Positions 53,889 to 62,655 of a stretch of DNA of 64,000 bases are shown piece after piece. The position numbers were made by a program, and so were the translations under genes. Location: assembly GCF_000787855.1 (NCBI RefSeq), contig NZ_BBPQ01000002.1, forward strand, positions 380,903 to 444,902, written 5' to 3'. The stretch's first letter is position 1, and each line of letters begins with the position of its first letter. The notes beneath the pieces are model-generated. The model was not told the origin of the DNA, did not search any database, and was given only the letters and a program-made list of their open reading frames with translations. The DNA is from Streptacidiphilus anmyonensis. GTDB taxonomy: Bacteria > Actinomycetota > Actinomycetes > Streptomycetales > Streptomycetaceae.

Positions 53889-55537
53889 GGCACCTCCATC
53901 ACCACGATCGTCGGTCCCCCGGGCGGGCTGCTGACCGCCAGAATCCCATCGAAGGCCGCCAGCCGCCGCTCCACACCGGCCAGCCCGCTGCCGGCCGCCG
54001 GATCCGCGCCGCCCACACCGTCGTCGGTCACCTCGACGCGCAGCATCCCGTCCGTGACGGCCGTCCGGATCCGCACGGCGCGGGCGTCCGCGTGCCGGAC
54101 GGCGTTGGTCACCACCTCGGCGACCGCGAAGTAGACCGCCGACTCCACCGGCGCGTCCAGCCGTCCGCCCGGCAGGTCGATCTCCGTCGCGCAGGGCAGC
54201 GGCAGGTCCATGGCCAGCGCCCGGATCGCCTCGCCCAGACCGCGGTCGGCCAGCACCGGCGGACAGATCCCCCGGACCAGGCCGCGCAACTCCTCCAGGG
54301 CGGCGGCGGAGGCCTGACGTGCCTCCGCGATCAGCGCAGTGGCTTCCTGCGGGCTGCTCGCCACCATGTCCTCGGCGGCCCGCAGGTTGATCCCGATCGC
54401 CACCAGCCGCCCCTGCGCGCCGTCGTGCAGGTCGCGTTCGATCCGACGCAGCTCCGCCGCCGCCGAGCTGACGGCCTCCGCCCGGGTCGTGGTCAGCTCC
54501 CGCACCCGCTCGGTCAGCGCCGGGTCGGGTTCCCGACCCCAGAGCCGCCGCGCGTCCGGCAGCACCGTGCGGGGCAGCAGCCAGAGCCCGAGGGCGAGCA
54601 GCAGCGCGCCCTGGATCCCGCCCAGCACCGCCGCGTTGTGGCCGAACCCGTCCGGCACCACCGGCGCCGGCCCGCGCGGCTCCCCGAACGTCCCCACCAC
54701 GACCAGCGTCCGCCCGAACGCACCCTGCACGGTGCCGTACGCCCCGATCCCCACCAGGCCGAGAGCCGCCGCGTCGGCCGCGGTCCTCGGCCGCCGCACC
54801 ACGACGACCCCTGCCCCGACCAGTGCGACGACACCGACGACAAGGCCGGCCACGGAGAGCAGGACCCCCGTCCCGGGCTGCGCGGGCACCCACAGATCGA
54901 GGCCCAGCACGTCGCCCGTCGTCGCGACGACGCCCGGCAACAGCAGCGACCAGGGCACGGCCCGCACCGCCTCCGCCTCCGCCAGCCGTCGCAGCCCCGC
55001 CCACGCCCCGAGGGCGAGCACCAGGCCGACGACGCCGCCGACGAGGTGGTCCCCCAGCGGCCTGCCGTGCGGCGTCTGGAACGGATTGACGCCGATCAGC
55101 AGTTCGGCGGTCACCACCGCGATCGTCGGCAGGACCCAACGGTGACGGCTCCAGGGGGGCGTGAGCGGCGGCAGCGCGGTGAACAGCGATCCCGTCAGCA
55201 GCAGTCCCGTCAGCAGCAGCCCCGTGAGCAGCAGCATCGACCCGAGCAGGCCGGACGGGGCCAAGCCCGCCACGGTGACCACCGTGCCGGAACCCCCGCC
55301 GCTGTGCAGGTCCACCAGCAGCGCCTGGACGGCCGCGTACGCCCCCGTCCCGACCAGCACGGGCGCCACGGGCCACCCGATCCGCCCGACAGCCCGCCCG
55401 AACCGCTCCGCGCGCGCCGAACGCTCACCGCGGTCCCTGGTCCCCTGCGCCCGGACGGCCACCCCGCCGCAGACCGCGGTCAACGCCACGACCACGAACA
55501 GCACCCAGGGCTCCCGGTCCACCAGCACCGGCGGCAT
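53879..55537 (-). CDS. sensor histidine kinase (HisKA_3 type)
   Basis: A ~552-aa kinase with about nine hydrophobic helices in the first 310 residues, including an unusual stretch of repeated LLLTG units near residues 105-116. The dimerisation helix carries the His in RRIERDLHDGAQGRLVAIG. The HATPase domain has VAEVVTNAVRHADA and VTDDGVGGADP. ATG 55537 is chosen from a run of GTG-GTG-GTG-ATG because gagaggggg is then at normal distance. No periplasmic domain is evident, so it probably senses membrane state or a lipophilic ligand. Confidence 0.88.
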   Translation of the reverse strand: MPPVLVDREPWVLFVVVALTAVCGGVAVRAQGTRDRGERSARAERFGRAVGRIGWPVAPVLVGTGAYAAVQALLVDLHSGGGSGTVVTVAGLAPSGLLGSMLLLTGLLLTGLLLTGSLFTALPPLTPPWSRHRWVLPTIAVVTAELLIGVNPFQTPHGRPLGDHLVGGVVGLVLALGAWAGLRRLAEAEAVRAVPWSLLLPGVVATTGDVLGLDLWVPAQPGTGVLLSVAGLVVGVVALVGAGVVVVRRPRTAADAAALGLVGIGAYGTVQGAFGRTLVVVGTFGEPRGPAPVVPDGFGHNAAVLGGIQGALLLALGLWLLPRTVLPDARRLWGREPDPALTERVRELTTTRAEAVSSAAAELRRIERDLHDGAQGRLVAIGINLRAAEDMVASSPQEATALIAEARQASAAALEELRGLVRGICPPVLADRGLGEAIRALAMDLPLPCATEIDLPGGRLDAPVESAVYFAVAEVVTNAVRHADARAVRIRTAVTDGMLRVEVTDDGVGGADPAAGSGLAGVERRLAAFDGILAVSSPPGGPTIVVMEVPCP

Positions 55538-55898
55538 CACCACCACCCCCTCTCGACTCCCGGACCGCCCGCCGCGGCCCCCACACCGACCATGCTGCGG
55601 CGGACGCCCCCCGGGCGCGATGGACCGGAACCTACAGCTCAGGTAGGCAAACCCCTACCCCCGAACCCCGGCTCCGGGCTCGCTCGCACCGGCCGAGAGA
55701 GGCACAGCCGAGTCGCCCGGGACCGGCAGGAGGCTGTGCGGCGTGCAGACCAGGTACTCGTGCTCGGCCTCCGTCCCGGACCCGGCCGCCCGTAACGTCG
55801 ATGCGCTGGCGGGCGCGGCGTCCGGCGCGGACTCCAGCCGCGGCAGCAGGCCGCGGCGGCAGGCCGCGGGTGCCGAACTCCCGCACCAGCGCCGCCAC
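55538..55898. other. intergenic region between kinase and siderophore-synthetase genes
   Basis: About 360 bp. Short frames on both strands (for example 55655-56140 minus) are Arg/Pro/Thr-rich and overlap the synthetase antisense, so they are not called. No clear hairpin or operator was found; the kinase promoter must lie near 55540-55650. Confidence 0.4.
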
Positions 55899-57746
55899 CT
55901 ACCCCGCCAGGGGGTTGGGCAGTGGGGTGTAGGTCGAGTCGCCGCCGTCCGCGTCGAGCCAGCGCAGCAGCAGGTTGGTCTTGCCGGGGATGTGGGGGAC
56001 GGAGAGCAGGTCGCCGTGGTCCGCCAGGAGGCGGCGGGCGGCCGGCCACAGCTCCGCGGCGAGCGCGGGGTGGCGTTCGGTGATCGCGCCGGCGATCTCC
56101 CACAGGTTGTTGACGACCAGGCAGTACAGCAGCCGGTCACGGCCCTTGGCCGGGCTGACGCCCGGTGTGGGGACGTCCGGTCCGAAGCGTGCGAGCAGGG
56201 CCTCGTGGCGGTCGGTGGTGAGCTTCACGCCCTCGTGGTCGCGGAAGAGGACCTGGCCCGGCAGGCCGTCGCCGTCCACGGCGACCAGCACGTTCTGCAG
56301 GTGGCACTCCAGCACCACGCCGTGGTCCCGCAGCGCCTCCAGCGCGGGCGGCGCCAGGAGTTCGACGTAACGCCGCCACCAGGCGAAGGCCTGATCATCC
56401 GTCAGGCCGTCCAACGGGCTGCCCGCGAAGCCCTCGCTCAGACCCGCCGCCAGCAGCGGCGTCAGTCCCGGGCGCACGCGGTGCGCGAAGCCCTCGCGCT
56501 GCAGCACCGCGTACGCCTCCCAGCACTCCCCACCGTGTCCGGCCAGCGTGCGGTAGCCCTGGTCGGACAGCAGGTGGGCGGCGGTCGGCAGCGCCGCGAG
56601 CACCTCGTCGAGCGGCTGAAGCCAGCGCAGATCACGCAGCCACAGGCGGCGGATGTCATTGGTGATCCGCACCTCCAGGCTGAACTTGAGCGAGAGGTCC
56701 GCGTCCGGCAGGTAGACGGTGCGCAGTGAGGACGTCGCGAACGCGAGCTCCTCGGTGCGGCCGAGGATCCGCAACCGGCCGTCGGCGAACGCGGTCAGCG
56801 CGTCCGGCGCGAGGGTCGGGTGCGAGCGCAGCAACGCCAGCTGCCACGGGTGCGCGGGCAGCACGCGGTATCCGGGCGGCGCGGCGTCGCCCCACAGGGC
56901 GTCGATCGCCCCGGTCGCGCCCTCCCCGCCGAGCAGGTCCTCGCGCACGCCGAGCAGTGTGAGCGGGTAGCGGGCCCCGGCCTCCGCCGCGTACGGCAGC
57001 CAGCTCTCCGGCACGCCGCCGCCGCGCGTCTTCGGCGCCGGGTGGTACCGGTGCCCGGCGAGCAGCGCCTGTTCGGAGCGCAGGTACAGGTCCTCGACGG
57101 GCTTCTCGTCCCGCACCGCGGCGGCCGCGCGCGCGGCGAGCAACGCGGCGACGACGTCGCGGCTGTCGCGGATCTCCGCCCCGAGTGTCGCGTTGTCCAC
57201 GCCCGTACGGGCCCGCAGCTCCTCCTCGACCAGGGCCACCAGCGCGTCGAATCCGCCGATCGCCACCCCGTCGACGGCCACCGGCGGCCCGGGCCACCGG
57301 CCCGCACCCACGGTCAGGGTCCGCCCCGTCCCGCCGAGCCGACGCCCCGGCGCACCGCCGGCCGGCGGCTCGGTCAGCTCCCGCAGCAGGCAGTTGAGCA
57401 GCGCCGTCCCCGCTTCCGCCTCCCCCGGCCCCCAGCCGCTCCACACCTGGCCCGCGCCGCCCGAAGTGCCTGAGCCGCCCGAGCCGTGCTCGGCGCGTTG
57501 TCCGACTCCGCCGCGCCGCCCGGCCGCGCCGCGCCGCCCGGCTTCGGCACACGGTCCGGCCTCGGCATGCGGTCCAGCCGCGCCGGGCTGCCCCGAGTCG
57601 CCGCGCTGCCCGGTCTCGGCACGCTGTCCGGTGTCGCCAAGCCGCCCGTTCTCGCCGCGCCGTCCGGCCTCCGACGCAGGATCGGCCGCGCCGCCGCTCG
57701 GCGCCCCGCCGTTCCCCGTGCGGTCGTACGCCGCCCCGCCGTGCAT
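55899..57746 (-). CDS. NRPS-independent siderophore (NIS) synthetase, IucA/IucC family
   Basis: A 615-aa IucA/IucC-type synthetase that adenylates a carboxylate (citrate or similar) and couples it to an amine or hydroxylamine. Family marks: GHRYHPAPKTRGG (ATP-binding region), LPAHPWQLALLRSHP, SLKFSLEVRITNDIRRL, VVLECHLQNVLV, FRDHEGVKL, and the closing PLPNPLAG. Residues about 12-105 are low-complexity Gly/Ala/Arg/Glu with AGRRG-type repeats, absent from normal family members. ATG 57746 follows ggagg. It is divergent from a second NIS synthetase. No decarboxylase or monooxygenase gene for the amine partner lies in the window. Confidence 0.92.
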   Translation of the reverse strand: MHGGAAYDRTGNGGAPSGGAADPASEAGRRGENGRLGDTGQRAETGQRGDSGQPGAAGPHAEAGPCAEAGRRGAAGRRGGVGQRAEHGSGGSGTSGGAGQVWSGWGPGEAEAGTALLNCLLRELTEPPAGGAPGRRLGGTGRTLTVGAGRWPGPPVAVDGVAIGGFDALVALVEEELRARTGVDNATLGAEIRDSRDVVAALLAARAAAAVRDEKPVEDLYLRSEQALLAGHRYHPAPKTRGGGVPESWLPYAAEAGARYPLTLLGVREDLLGGEGATGAIDALWGDAAPPGYRVLPAHPWQLALLRSHPTLAPDALTAFADGRLRILGRTEELAFATSSLRTVYLPDADLSLKFSLEVRITNDIRRLWLRDLRWLQPLDEVLAALPTAAHLLSDQGYRTLAGHGGECWEAYAVLQREGFAHRVRPGLTPLLAAGLSEGFAGSPLDGLTDDQAFAWWRRYVELLAPPALEALRDHGVVLECHLQNVLVAVDGDGLPGQVLFRDHEGVKLTTDRHEALLARFGPDVPTPGVSPAKGRDRLLYCLVVNNLWEIAGAITERHPALAAELWPAARRLLADHGDLLSVPHIPGKTNLLLRWLDADGGDSTYTPLPNPLAG

Positions 57747-57862
57747 AACTGCCTCCGCACCCCGTCGGTCCCGCTGTGGCGGGCCGCTCCGATCGCCGCA
57801 GCGGACCGTTCGTCCACCGCGAATCCGACAGATGATGATCTGCCCAGACGCATCCTTCCCAA

Positions 57863-57881
57863 TTCGGGGTACCTCACCTTC
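57863..57881. promoter_or_regulatory. degenerate iron-box candidate before second NIS synthetase
   Basis: ttcggggtacctcaccttc matches the DmdR/IdeR box ttaggttaggctcacctaa at about 11 of 19 positions, mainly in the right half (ctcacct). It directly abuts ATG 57882. Weak evidence on its own, supported by the function of the neighbouring genes. Confidence 0.3.
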
Positions 57882-59614
57882 ATGCGCGCCACGGACCACC
57901 TGCAGCCGCCCGCACTCCGCCACGCCGAGTCGGCCTTCGCCGCCGAGCTCCACTCTGTGCGGCCGGACCTCGACGCCGCGTTCGCCGCCGCCCTGCCCGG
58001 CGCCCGCGCGGCGGTACTGGCTCGGCTGTGGCGGGCGCTGCAGATCGAGCCGCTGCCGCTCGCGCCCGGCGTACGCCGAAGCCTGAACGGTCCCGAGCGG
58101 CGCTTCTACGACGTCGACGCGCCGGTCGCGGGCTACACGGTCAACCTCGACGGCGCCGCGTACACCCACCCGGGCGCGCTGCTGGAGGCCCTGTCACTGC
58201 CGGGCGCCGGAACCCTGCTCGCGGAGATCGAGCACAGCGTGGTCTCCCTCGCACTCTCCCGTGCCGGAACCTGCGCGCTGCCGACGGATCATCCAGCGGA
58301 CGCGTCCGGCCCGCTGCGCACAGCCGGTTCGCTAGGCGCAGCCGGTTCGCTGGCGCAGCCGGTTCGCTAGGCGCAGCCGGTTCGCTAGGCGCAGCCGGTT
58401 CGCTAGGCGCAGCCGGTTCGCTAGGCGCAGCCGGTTCGCTAGGCGCAGCCGGTTCGCTGGAGGCGGCCGAGCGGTCGATCGTCGACGGGCACCCCTACCA
58501 CCCGTGCTGCCGCAGCCGTCCCGGCTTCACCGTCGCCGACCAGCTCGCCTTCGCCCCCGAACACGGCGCTGACGTCGCGCTGGAACTACTCGCGCTGCCG
58601 GCGCGGCGGGCGCTCGCCGTCGGCGCCTGGCCCGCTTCGCTGCGCGACGACCGAGGCGGGACGCTGCTGCCCGTCCATCCCTGGCAGGCTAGGGAGGTGC
58701 TGCCGGGCCTCGGCTTCACGCCCACCGGCCGCACGCTCTCCGCCGCGCCGCTGATGTCCGTCCGCACCCTGGCCCCGCTGGACGGCGGCCCCCATCTGAA
58801 GACCTCGCTCTCCCTGCGCATGACCTCGGCCGTCCGGGACATCTCCGGCGGCTCGGTGCGCAACGCGCCCGCGATCTCCGCCCTGCTGGAGCACGTGGTC
58901 GCGCCCCTGGACGGCTCCCTGCGGATCACCCGCAACCTGGCGGCGGCCGCCGCCCTGGTCGACGGCGAGCCCTGCGCCGACCTCGCGGCGATCGTCCGTG
59001 AGTCCCCGGCGGCCGGCCTGCGGCCCGGCGAGCGCGTCGTTCCCCTGGCCGCCCTGGCCGCCCATCCGCTGAAGACGGAGGATCCGGCCGCCTGGCTCGG
59101 CGTCTTCGCGCGGCTCACCTGGCCGCCGTTGCTGACGCTCTGGGACGGCGGCGTCGCGCTGGAGGCGCACGGGCAGAACCTGCTGCTCGTGCTGGACCTC
59201 GGCGACCGCCCGGTCCGGCTGGTGTACCGGGACCTGAACGACGTCCGGGTCAGCCCGGAGCGTCTGGCCCGTCGCGCCCGGCTCGGCGGCCCCACGCCGA
59301 ACGCGCCCGTCACCGGGCACGTCATCAGCGACGACCCGGTGGTGCTGCGCCGCAAGCTGCTCGGATCACTGGTCGGCAGCGCCTTCGGCGGCCTGGTCTC
59401 CGGATTCGGCGGAGGCGACCGCCAGGTCGAGGACCGCCTGTGGCGGGTGATCGCCGCCGAGGCGCGACGCGCGGCGGCCGAACTGCTGCACGACCCCGCG
59501 GACCGCCGCGCGCTGCTCGAAGAGCCGCTGCCGGTCAAGGCACTGACCCTGATGCGGCTGGACGGCCGACCGGCCGGGGACGAGTGGACGGAGGTGCCGA
59601 ACCCGCTCGCCTGA
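57882..59614 (+). pseudogene. second NIS (IucA/IucC) synthetase, split by a frameshift in a tandem repeat
   Basis: Two frames together give one ~577-codon IucA/IucC protein. The first (57882-58370) has the N-terminal part ending in AGSLGAAGSLAQPVR and a stop; the second carries the rest from the repeat to 59614 (DGHPYHPCCRSRPGF, LLPVHPWQAREVLPG, HLKTSLSLRMTSAVRDISG, VALEAHGQNLLLV, VYRDLNDVRV, VPNPLA). The break lies in an 18-bp tandem array where one unit has 17 bp; adding one base restores the frame. It may be a real inactivation, a switch, or a sequence error. All catalytic motifs downstream are intact. The start ATG 57882 has a poor ribosome-binding site. Confidence 0.82.
58321..58460 (+). 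repeat. 18-bp tandem repeat array (eight copies, one of 17 bp)
   Basis: Units of cagccggttcgctaggcg start at 58321, 58339, 58356, 58374, 58392, 58410 and 58128+300 (58428), with a partial eighth at 58446-58460. All are 18 bp and identical except the second (58339-58355), which lacks the a of ctagg and is 17 bp. In the intact frame a unit encodes AGSLGA. The one short unit produces the frameshift. Confidence 0.95.
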
Positions 59615-59731
59615 TCCCGGCTCGGTCCCGGCCTGATCCTGGCCGCCCTGGGTCCGGTACAGGGCCGGTCCGGTACGGGCCGGCTCTGAGGCGGCTCTCA
59701 GTGGGTGCCGCTCGGCTGGACAGTGGTGATG

Positions 59732-59750
59732 TTGGTAAGGCTAACCTTGC
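59732..59750. promoter_or_regulatory. iron box (DmdR/IdeR operator)
   Basis: ttggtaaggctaaccttgc, read on the minus strand, has aaggttagccttacc, which agrees with the taggttaggctaacc core of the actinobacterial iron box at 12 of 15 positions. It lies 3 bp before GTG 59754. Repression by iron of the ferredoxin-like gene is inferred; the box also lies downstream of the NIS synthetase. Confidence 0.75.
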
Positions 59751-59753
59751 CTG

Positions 59754-60677
59754 GTGAGCATCTGTGCGAGAGTGTCGGAGGAGCTGGCCGAACCGCTGGC
59801 CGGCAGTGCACCGCGGGCCGCCGCCTGGCTGCTGATCGAGCAGTCCGGCCCGTGGGGGCCGCGCGCGCTCACCGAGAGCCACTTCCACCCCGAGCTCGGG
59901 CGCGAACTGCAGGAGCTCACCCGCGGCACAGGTGTCGAGATCGCGTTGATCCGCCGCCCCGGCAAGCACGCCGACCGCCCGCCGACCGGTGAGCGCGCCG
60001 TCTACCTCGCCCACACCGCCCCGGGCCGCAGCTGGGTCCGCACCGCCCACCTCGCCGACCCGCACGCGCTGCGCGACCTCGACTTCGCCGCGATCGGCGC
60101 GGGCGAGCACGGCGGCTTCGGGACCCCCTACGCAGGGGACCCGCTCGCCCTCGTCTGCACCAACGGCCGCCGCGACCGCTGCTGCGCCCTGCTCGGCCGC
60201 CCGCTCGCGAGCGAACTCGCCGCGGCCGGCCACGCCCAGGTCTGGGAGGTCACCCACCTCGGCGGCCACCGCTTCGCCCCGACCATGCTGGTCCTTCCCT
60301 ACGGCTTCACCTACGGCCGGCTGACCCCGCCCGACGCCAAGGAGGTCCTGGAGGCGACCCACCACGGCCGCGTCGTCGCGGAGTTCTGCCGCGGCCGTTC
60401 CTTCTGGGACCGCCCCGGCCAGGCCGCGGAACTGGCGGTCCGCCAGAACTACGCGGTCGACGGGGCCGAGGCGCTGACGGTCACCCAGACCCCGGACCCC
60501 GTCACCGCGGACACCTGGTCCGTCCAGGTCCGCCACACCGACGGCCGGGCCTGGCAGGCCGAGGTCCGCCGCTCCGCCGCCTCCCCGGCCCGCCCGGAGA
60601 GCTGCCTGAAGGCGCCCACCACCCCCGACCGCTACGACGTGGTCTCCCTCGGCCCCCTGGCCGCGACCGCCACCTGA
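59754..60677 (+). CDS. sucrase/ferredoxin-like (thioredoxin-fold 2Fe-2S) family protein
   Basis: A 307-aa protein of the Suc/Fer-like family. CTNGRRDRCCALLGRPLA and WEVTHLGGHRFAPTMLVLP give the Cys/His set thought to hold a [2Fe-2S] cluster in the thioredoxin-like ferredoxin fold. Located next to siderophore genes and directly behind an iron box, it may help release iron from a ferric siderophore; this is inference. GTG 59754 is only 3 bp from the box, so either the message is leaderless or GTG 59772 is the real start. Confidence 0.82.
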   Translation: MSICARVSEELAEPLAGSAPRAAAWLLIEQSGPWGPRALTESHFHPELGRELQELTRGTGVEIALIRRPGKHADRPPTGERAVYLAHTAPGRSWVRTAHLADPHALRDLDFAAIGAGEHGGFGTPYAGDPLALVCTNGRRDRCCALLGRPLASELAAAGHAQVWEVTHLGGHRFAPTMLVLPYGFTYGRLTPPDAKEVLEATHHGRVVAEFCRGRSFWDRPGQAAELAVRQNYAVDGAEALTVTQTPDPVTADTWSVQVRHTDGRAWQAEVRRSAASPARPESCLKAPTTPDRYDVVSLGPLAATAT

Positions 60678-60776
60678 TCGCGTCGCGACCGTCGCCACGT
60701 GCGCACGCGCCCACGTGTCACGTGCCCGCGTGCCCACGCGCGGGGGTCTGGGTCTGCGGGTCGTCGGCTACTGCCT

Positions 60777-61592
60777 TCAACGCCCGCCGCCGTCGGAGGC
60801 GGCGACCTCGCGAACGGCCTCGCTCACGGCGCCGAAGTCCTTCTTCAGGATCGCGCCGTGGTTGGACGCGACCTTCGTGCTGCGGATGTTCGGGTTGCGG
60901 GCGGTCACCGTGGCAAGGCTGGTGCGGATCTGCTCCTGCTCGTCCCCATGGCTCCCGAAGGACGCACCCGAGGCGACCACGTAGCGCACCGGCACAGTGA
61001 TGTCGTCGAGCACGGGGCCGAGTTCGCTCTCGCGGGAGAGCCTGCCGAGCTCGATGTTGCTCATCGCCTGCTGCTCGGCGGTCATCCGCGGCGTGATCCC
61101 CGTCGGGCGCAGCAGCGGGGTGAACCAGCCCATACGGCGGAAGAGCTTGCGAATCCGCAGCTCCATGGCCTCGTCGAGCCAGTCGTAGGGGTAGGCGCCG
61201 TCGACCAGGACCGCGCCCAGAGCGCGCTCGGGGTTCCGCCGGGCCCAGTGGGCGGCGACCAGCGCGCCGTAGGACCAGCCCACCACCACCGCCCGGTCCA
61301 CACCCCGGGCGGCGAGGACGGCGTCGACGTCGCGGACGGCGGCCTCGAAGGAGTAGTCCTTCGAGCGCTGCGACTTCCGGCCACGGGCCCGCTCGTCGTA
61401 GGTGATGTGCCGCCACCCTGAGCCCAGTTCGGTGATGACGCGCCGCCAGTACCCCTGCGTGGCGAACTGGCCGTTCAGGTAGACCACCGGGATGCCGGGG
61501 CCGCCGGTGTCGGTGACGGCCAGGGCCGTGTCCTCGACCGGCACCATGCCGGTCCACGTCGCGTCGGTCGAGGGCGTGCTGTTGTTCGTCAT
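60777..61592 (-). CDS. alpha/beta hydrolase
   Basis: A 271-aa alpha/beta-hydrolase. Oxyanion region VVYLNGQFATQGYWR, nucleophile elbow GWSYGALVAAHWARR (Ser in GWSYG), and the C-terminal His in ASNHGAILKKDFG. Substrate unknown. It follows the DUF4097 gene on the same strand after a 150-bp gap that is rich in gtcgtgctgg-type short repeats. No signal peptide is visible. Confidence 0.88.
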   Translation of the reverse strand: MTNNSTPSTDATWTGMVPVEDTALAVTDTGGPGIPVVYLNGQFATQGYWRRVITELGSGWRHITYDERARGRKSQRSKDYSFEAAVRDVDAVLAARGVDRAVVVGWSYGALVAAHWARRNPERALGAVLVDGAYPYDWLDEAMELRIRKLFRRMGWFTPLLRPTGITPRMTAEQQAMSNIELGRLSRESELGPVLDDITVPVRYVVASGASFGSHGDEQEQIRTSLATVTARNPNIRSTKVASNHGAILKKDFGAVSEAVREVAASDGGGR

Positions 61593-61742
61593 GTGGTCCC
61601 CCAGGTCGTGTTGGTCGCGTTCGTCGTGCTGGTCGAGCGGGGTCGTGCTGGGGTGGTGCGGGGTGGCGCTGGGCTCCGGAGGGCCGGCCGGGTCGTCGGC
61701 GACGTGCCGTGGACCCGGCCGGACGGGCCCGGTTCCGCTCTG

Positions 61743-62408
61743 TCAGAGGCTGCGGGCGGTGATGTCGCCGTGGCCGGTGGTGGCGCGGATGTCGAGTGCG
61801 GTGGTGCCGTCGTTCTTGAGGGAGTTGCTGACGCGCCCGTGGCCGGTGCCGGCGTCCAGGGAGGCCGAGACGCCGGCGGCGGCTCCGACCGAGATGTCGC
61901 CCATCTGGGTGTGGAGCACGACCGCGCCGCCCGCCGCCTCGCCGATCTTGATGCTGCCCCGGGCGGTGCTGATCTGCGCCGGGCCGCCGAGGCGGCCGAC
62001 CTCGACGTCGCCGTCGACCGCGGTGAGGCGGACGCCGGCGGCCTCGTCGATCTTGATCTGTCGGTACGCGCCCTCGAAGACGATGTCGCCGAGGCGACCG
62101 ACCCCGCGGAGCTCGCAGGAGGCGGTGCGGGCCTCGAGGCTGGAGCCGGCGGGCACCTGCACGGTGACCTCCACCGCCCCGGTCGGACCGAAGTACTGGT
62201 TCTTCGGCTCGGCGGCCCGGATCCGCAGGACGCCGTCGGCGAACTCGACGACGGTCTGTTCGGCCGCCTTCACGTCACGGCCCTTCGCGGCGTCGAAGGC
62301 GCGGACCTCGACGGTGGTGTCGGCCCGGTCGGCTGCGATGACCTGGATGCGCCCGGCGGCGATCTCGACGACGGCGGAGACCGGGGCGAGGGTGGCGAAC
62401 TTCTGCAT
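61743..62408 (-). CDS. DUF4097-family beta-strand repeat protein
   Basis: A 221-aa protein made of alternating short beta strands with the periodic pattern of DUF4097 adhesin-like proteins (for example VRLTAVDGDVEVGRLGGPAQ, then ISTARGSIKIGEAAGG). It lacks a signal peptide or membrane anchor, so it is probably cytosolic, as many actinobacterial members are. The function is unknown; members often sit beside drug-resistance or stress regulators. ATG 62408 follows aggagag. It is divergent from an HTH regulator across a palindrome-rich, low-GC gap. Confidence 0.85.
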   Translation of the reverse strand: MQKFATLAPVSAVVEIAAGRIQVIAADRADTTVEVRAFDAAKGRDVKAAEQTVVEFADGVLRIRAAEPKNQYFGPTGAVEVTVQVPAGSSLEARTASCELRGVGRLGDIVFEGAYRQIKIDEAAGVRLTAVDGDVEVGRLGGPAQISTARGSIKIGEAAGGAVVLHTQMGDISVGAAAGVSASLDAGTGHGRVSNSLKNDGTTALDIRATTGHGDITARSL

Positions 62409-62476
62409 CGTTCTCTCCTGTGATGTGCGCTCGTCGTTTCTGACATTGAGAACGCTACGTTGCGTTCATGGATTTG

Positions 62477-62511
62477 GCAACAAGCTTGTTGCATCTAACC
62501 AGCATCGATGC
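62477..62511. promoter_or_regulatory. palindrome cluster in the DUF4097/HTH intergenic region
   Basis: gcaacaagcttgttgc (62477-62492) is a perfect 16-bp palindrome and gcatcgatgc (62502-62511) a perfect 10-bp one. Half-sites gttgc recur at 62460, 62532 and 62575. The surrounding 62409-62655 region is markedly less GC-rich than the rest of the window. It is the likely binding region of the divergent HTH regulator. Confidence 0.6.
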
Positions 62512-62655
62512 AGGTCATACCTCATATTTCGTTGCAGCGAGTATAGATTTAACGCAATGAGCATGGCGACGATCGTTGCACTGAGGTGAGCGTGAACGCT
62601 ATGCTGACGAGCGGCAGGGAAGCACGGAGAAGAACCACGGGAATAGGAGACCGCG

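Noticed and set aside
58321-58460. CRISPR-like array
   Set aside because: Units are contiguous, with no spacers, and lie inside a coding sequence; it is a simple tandem repeat.
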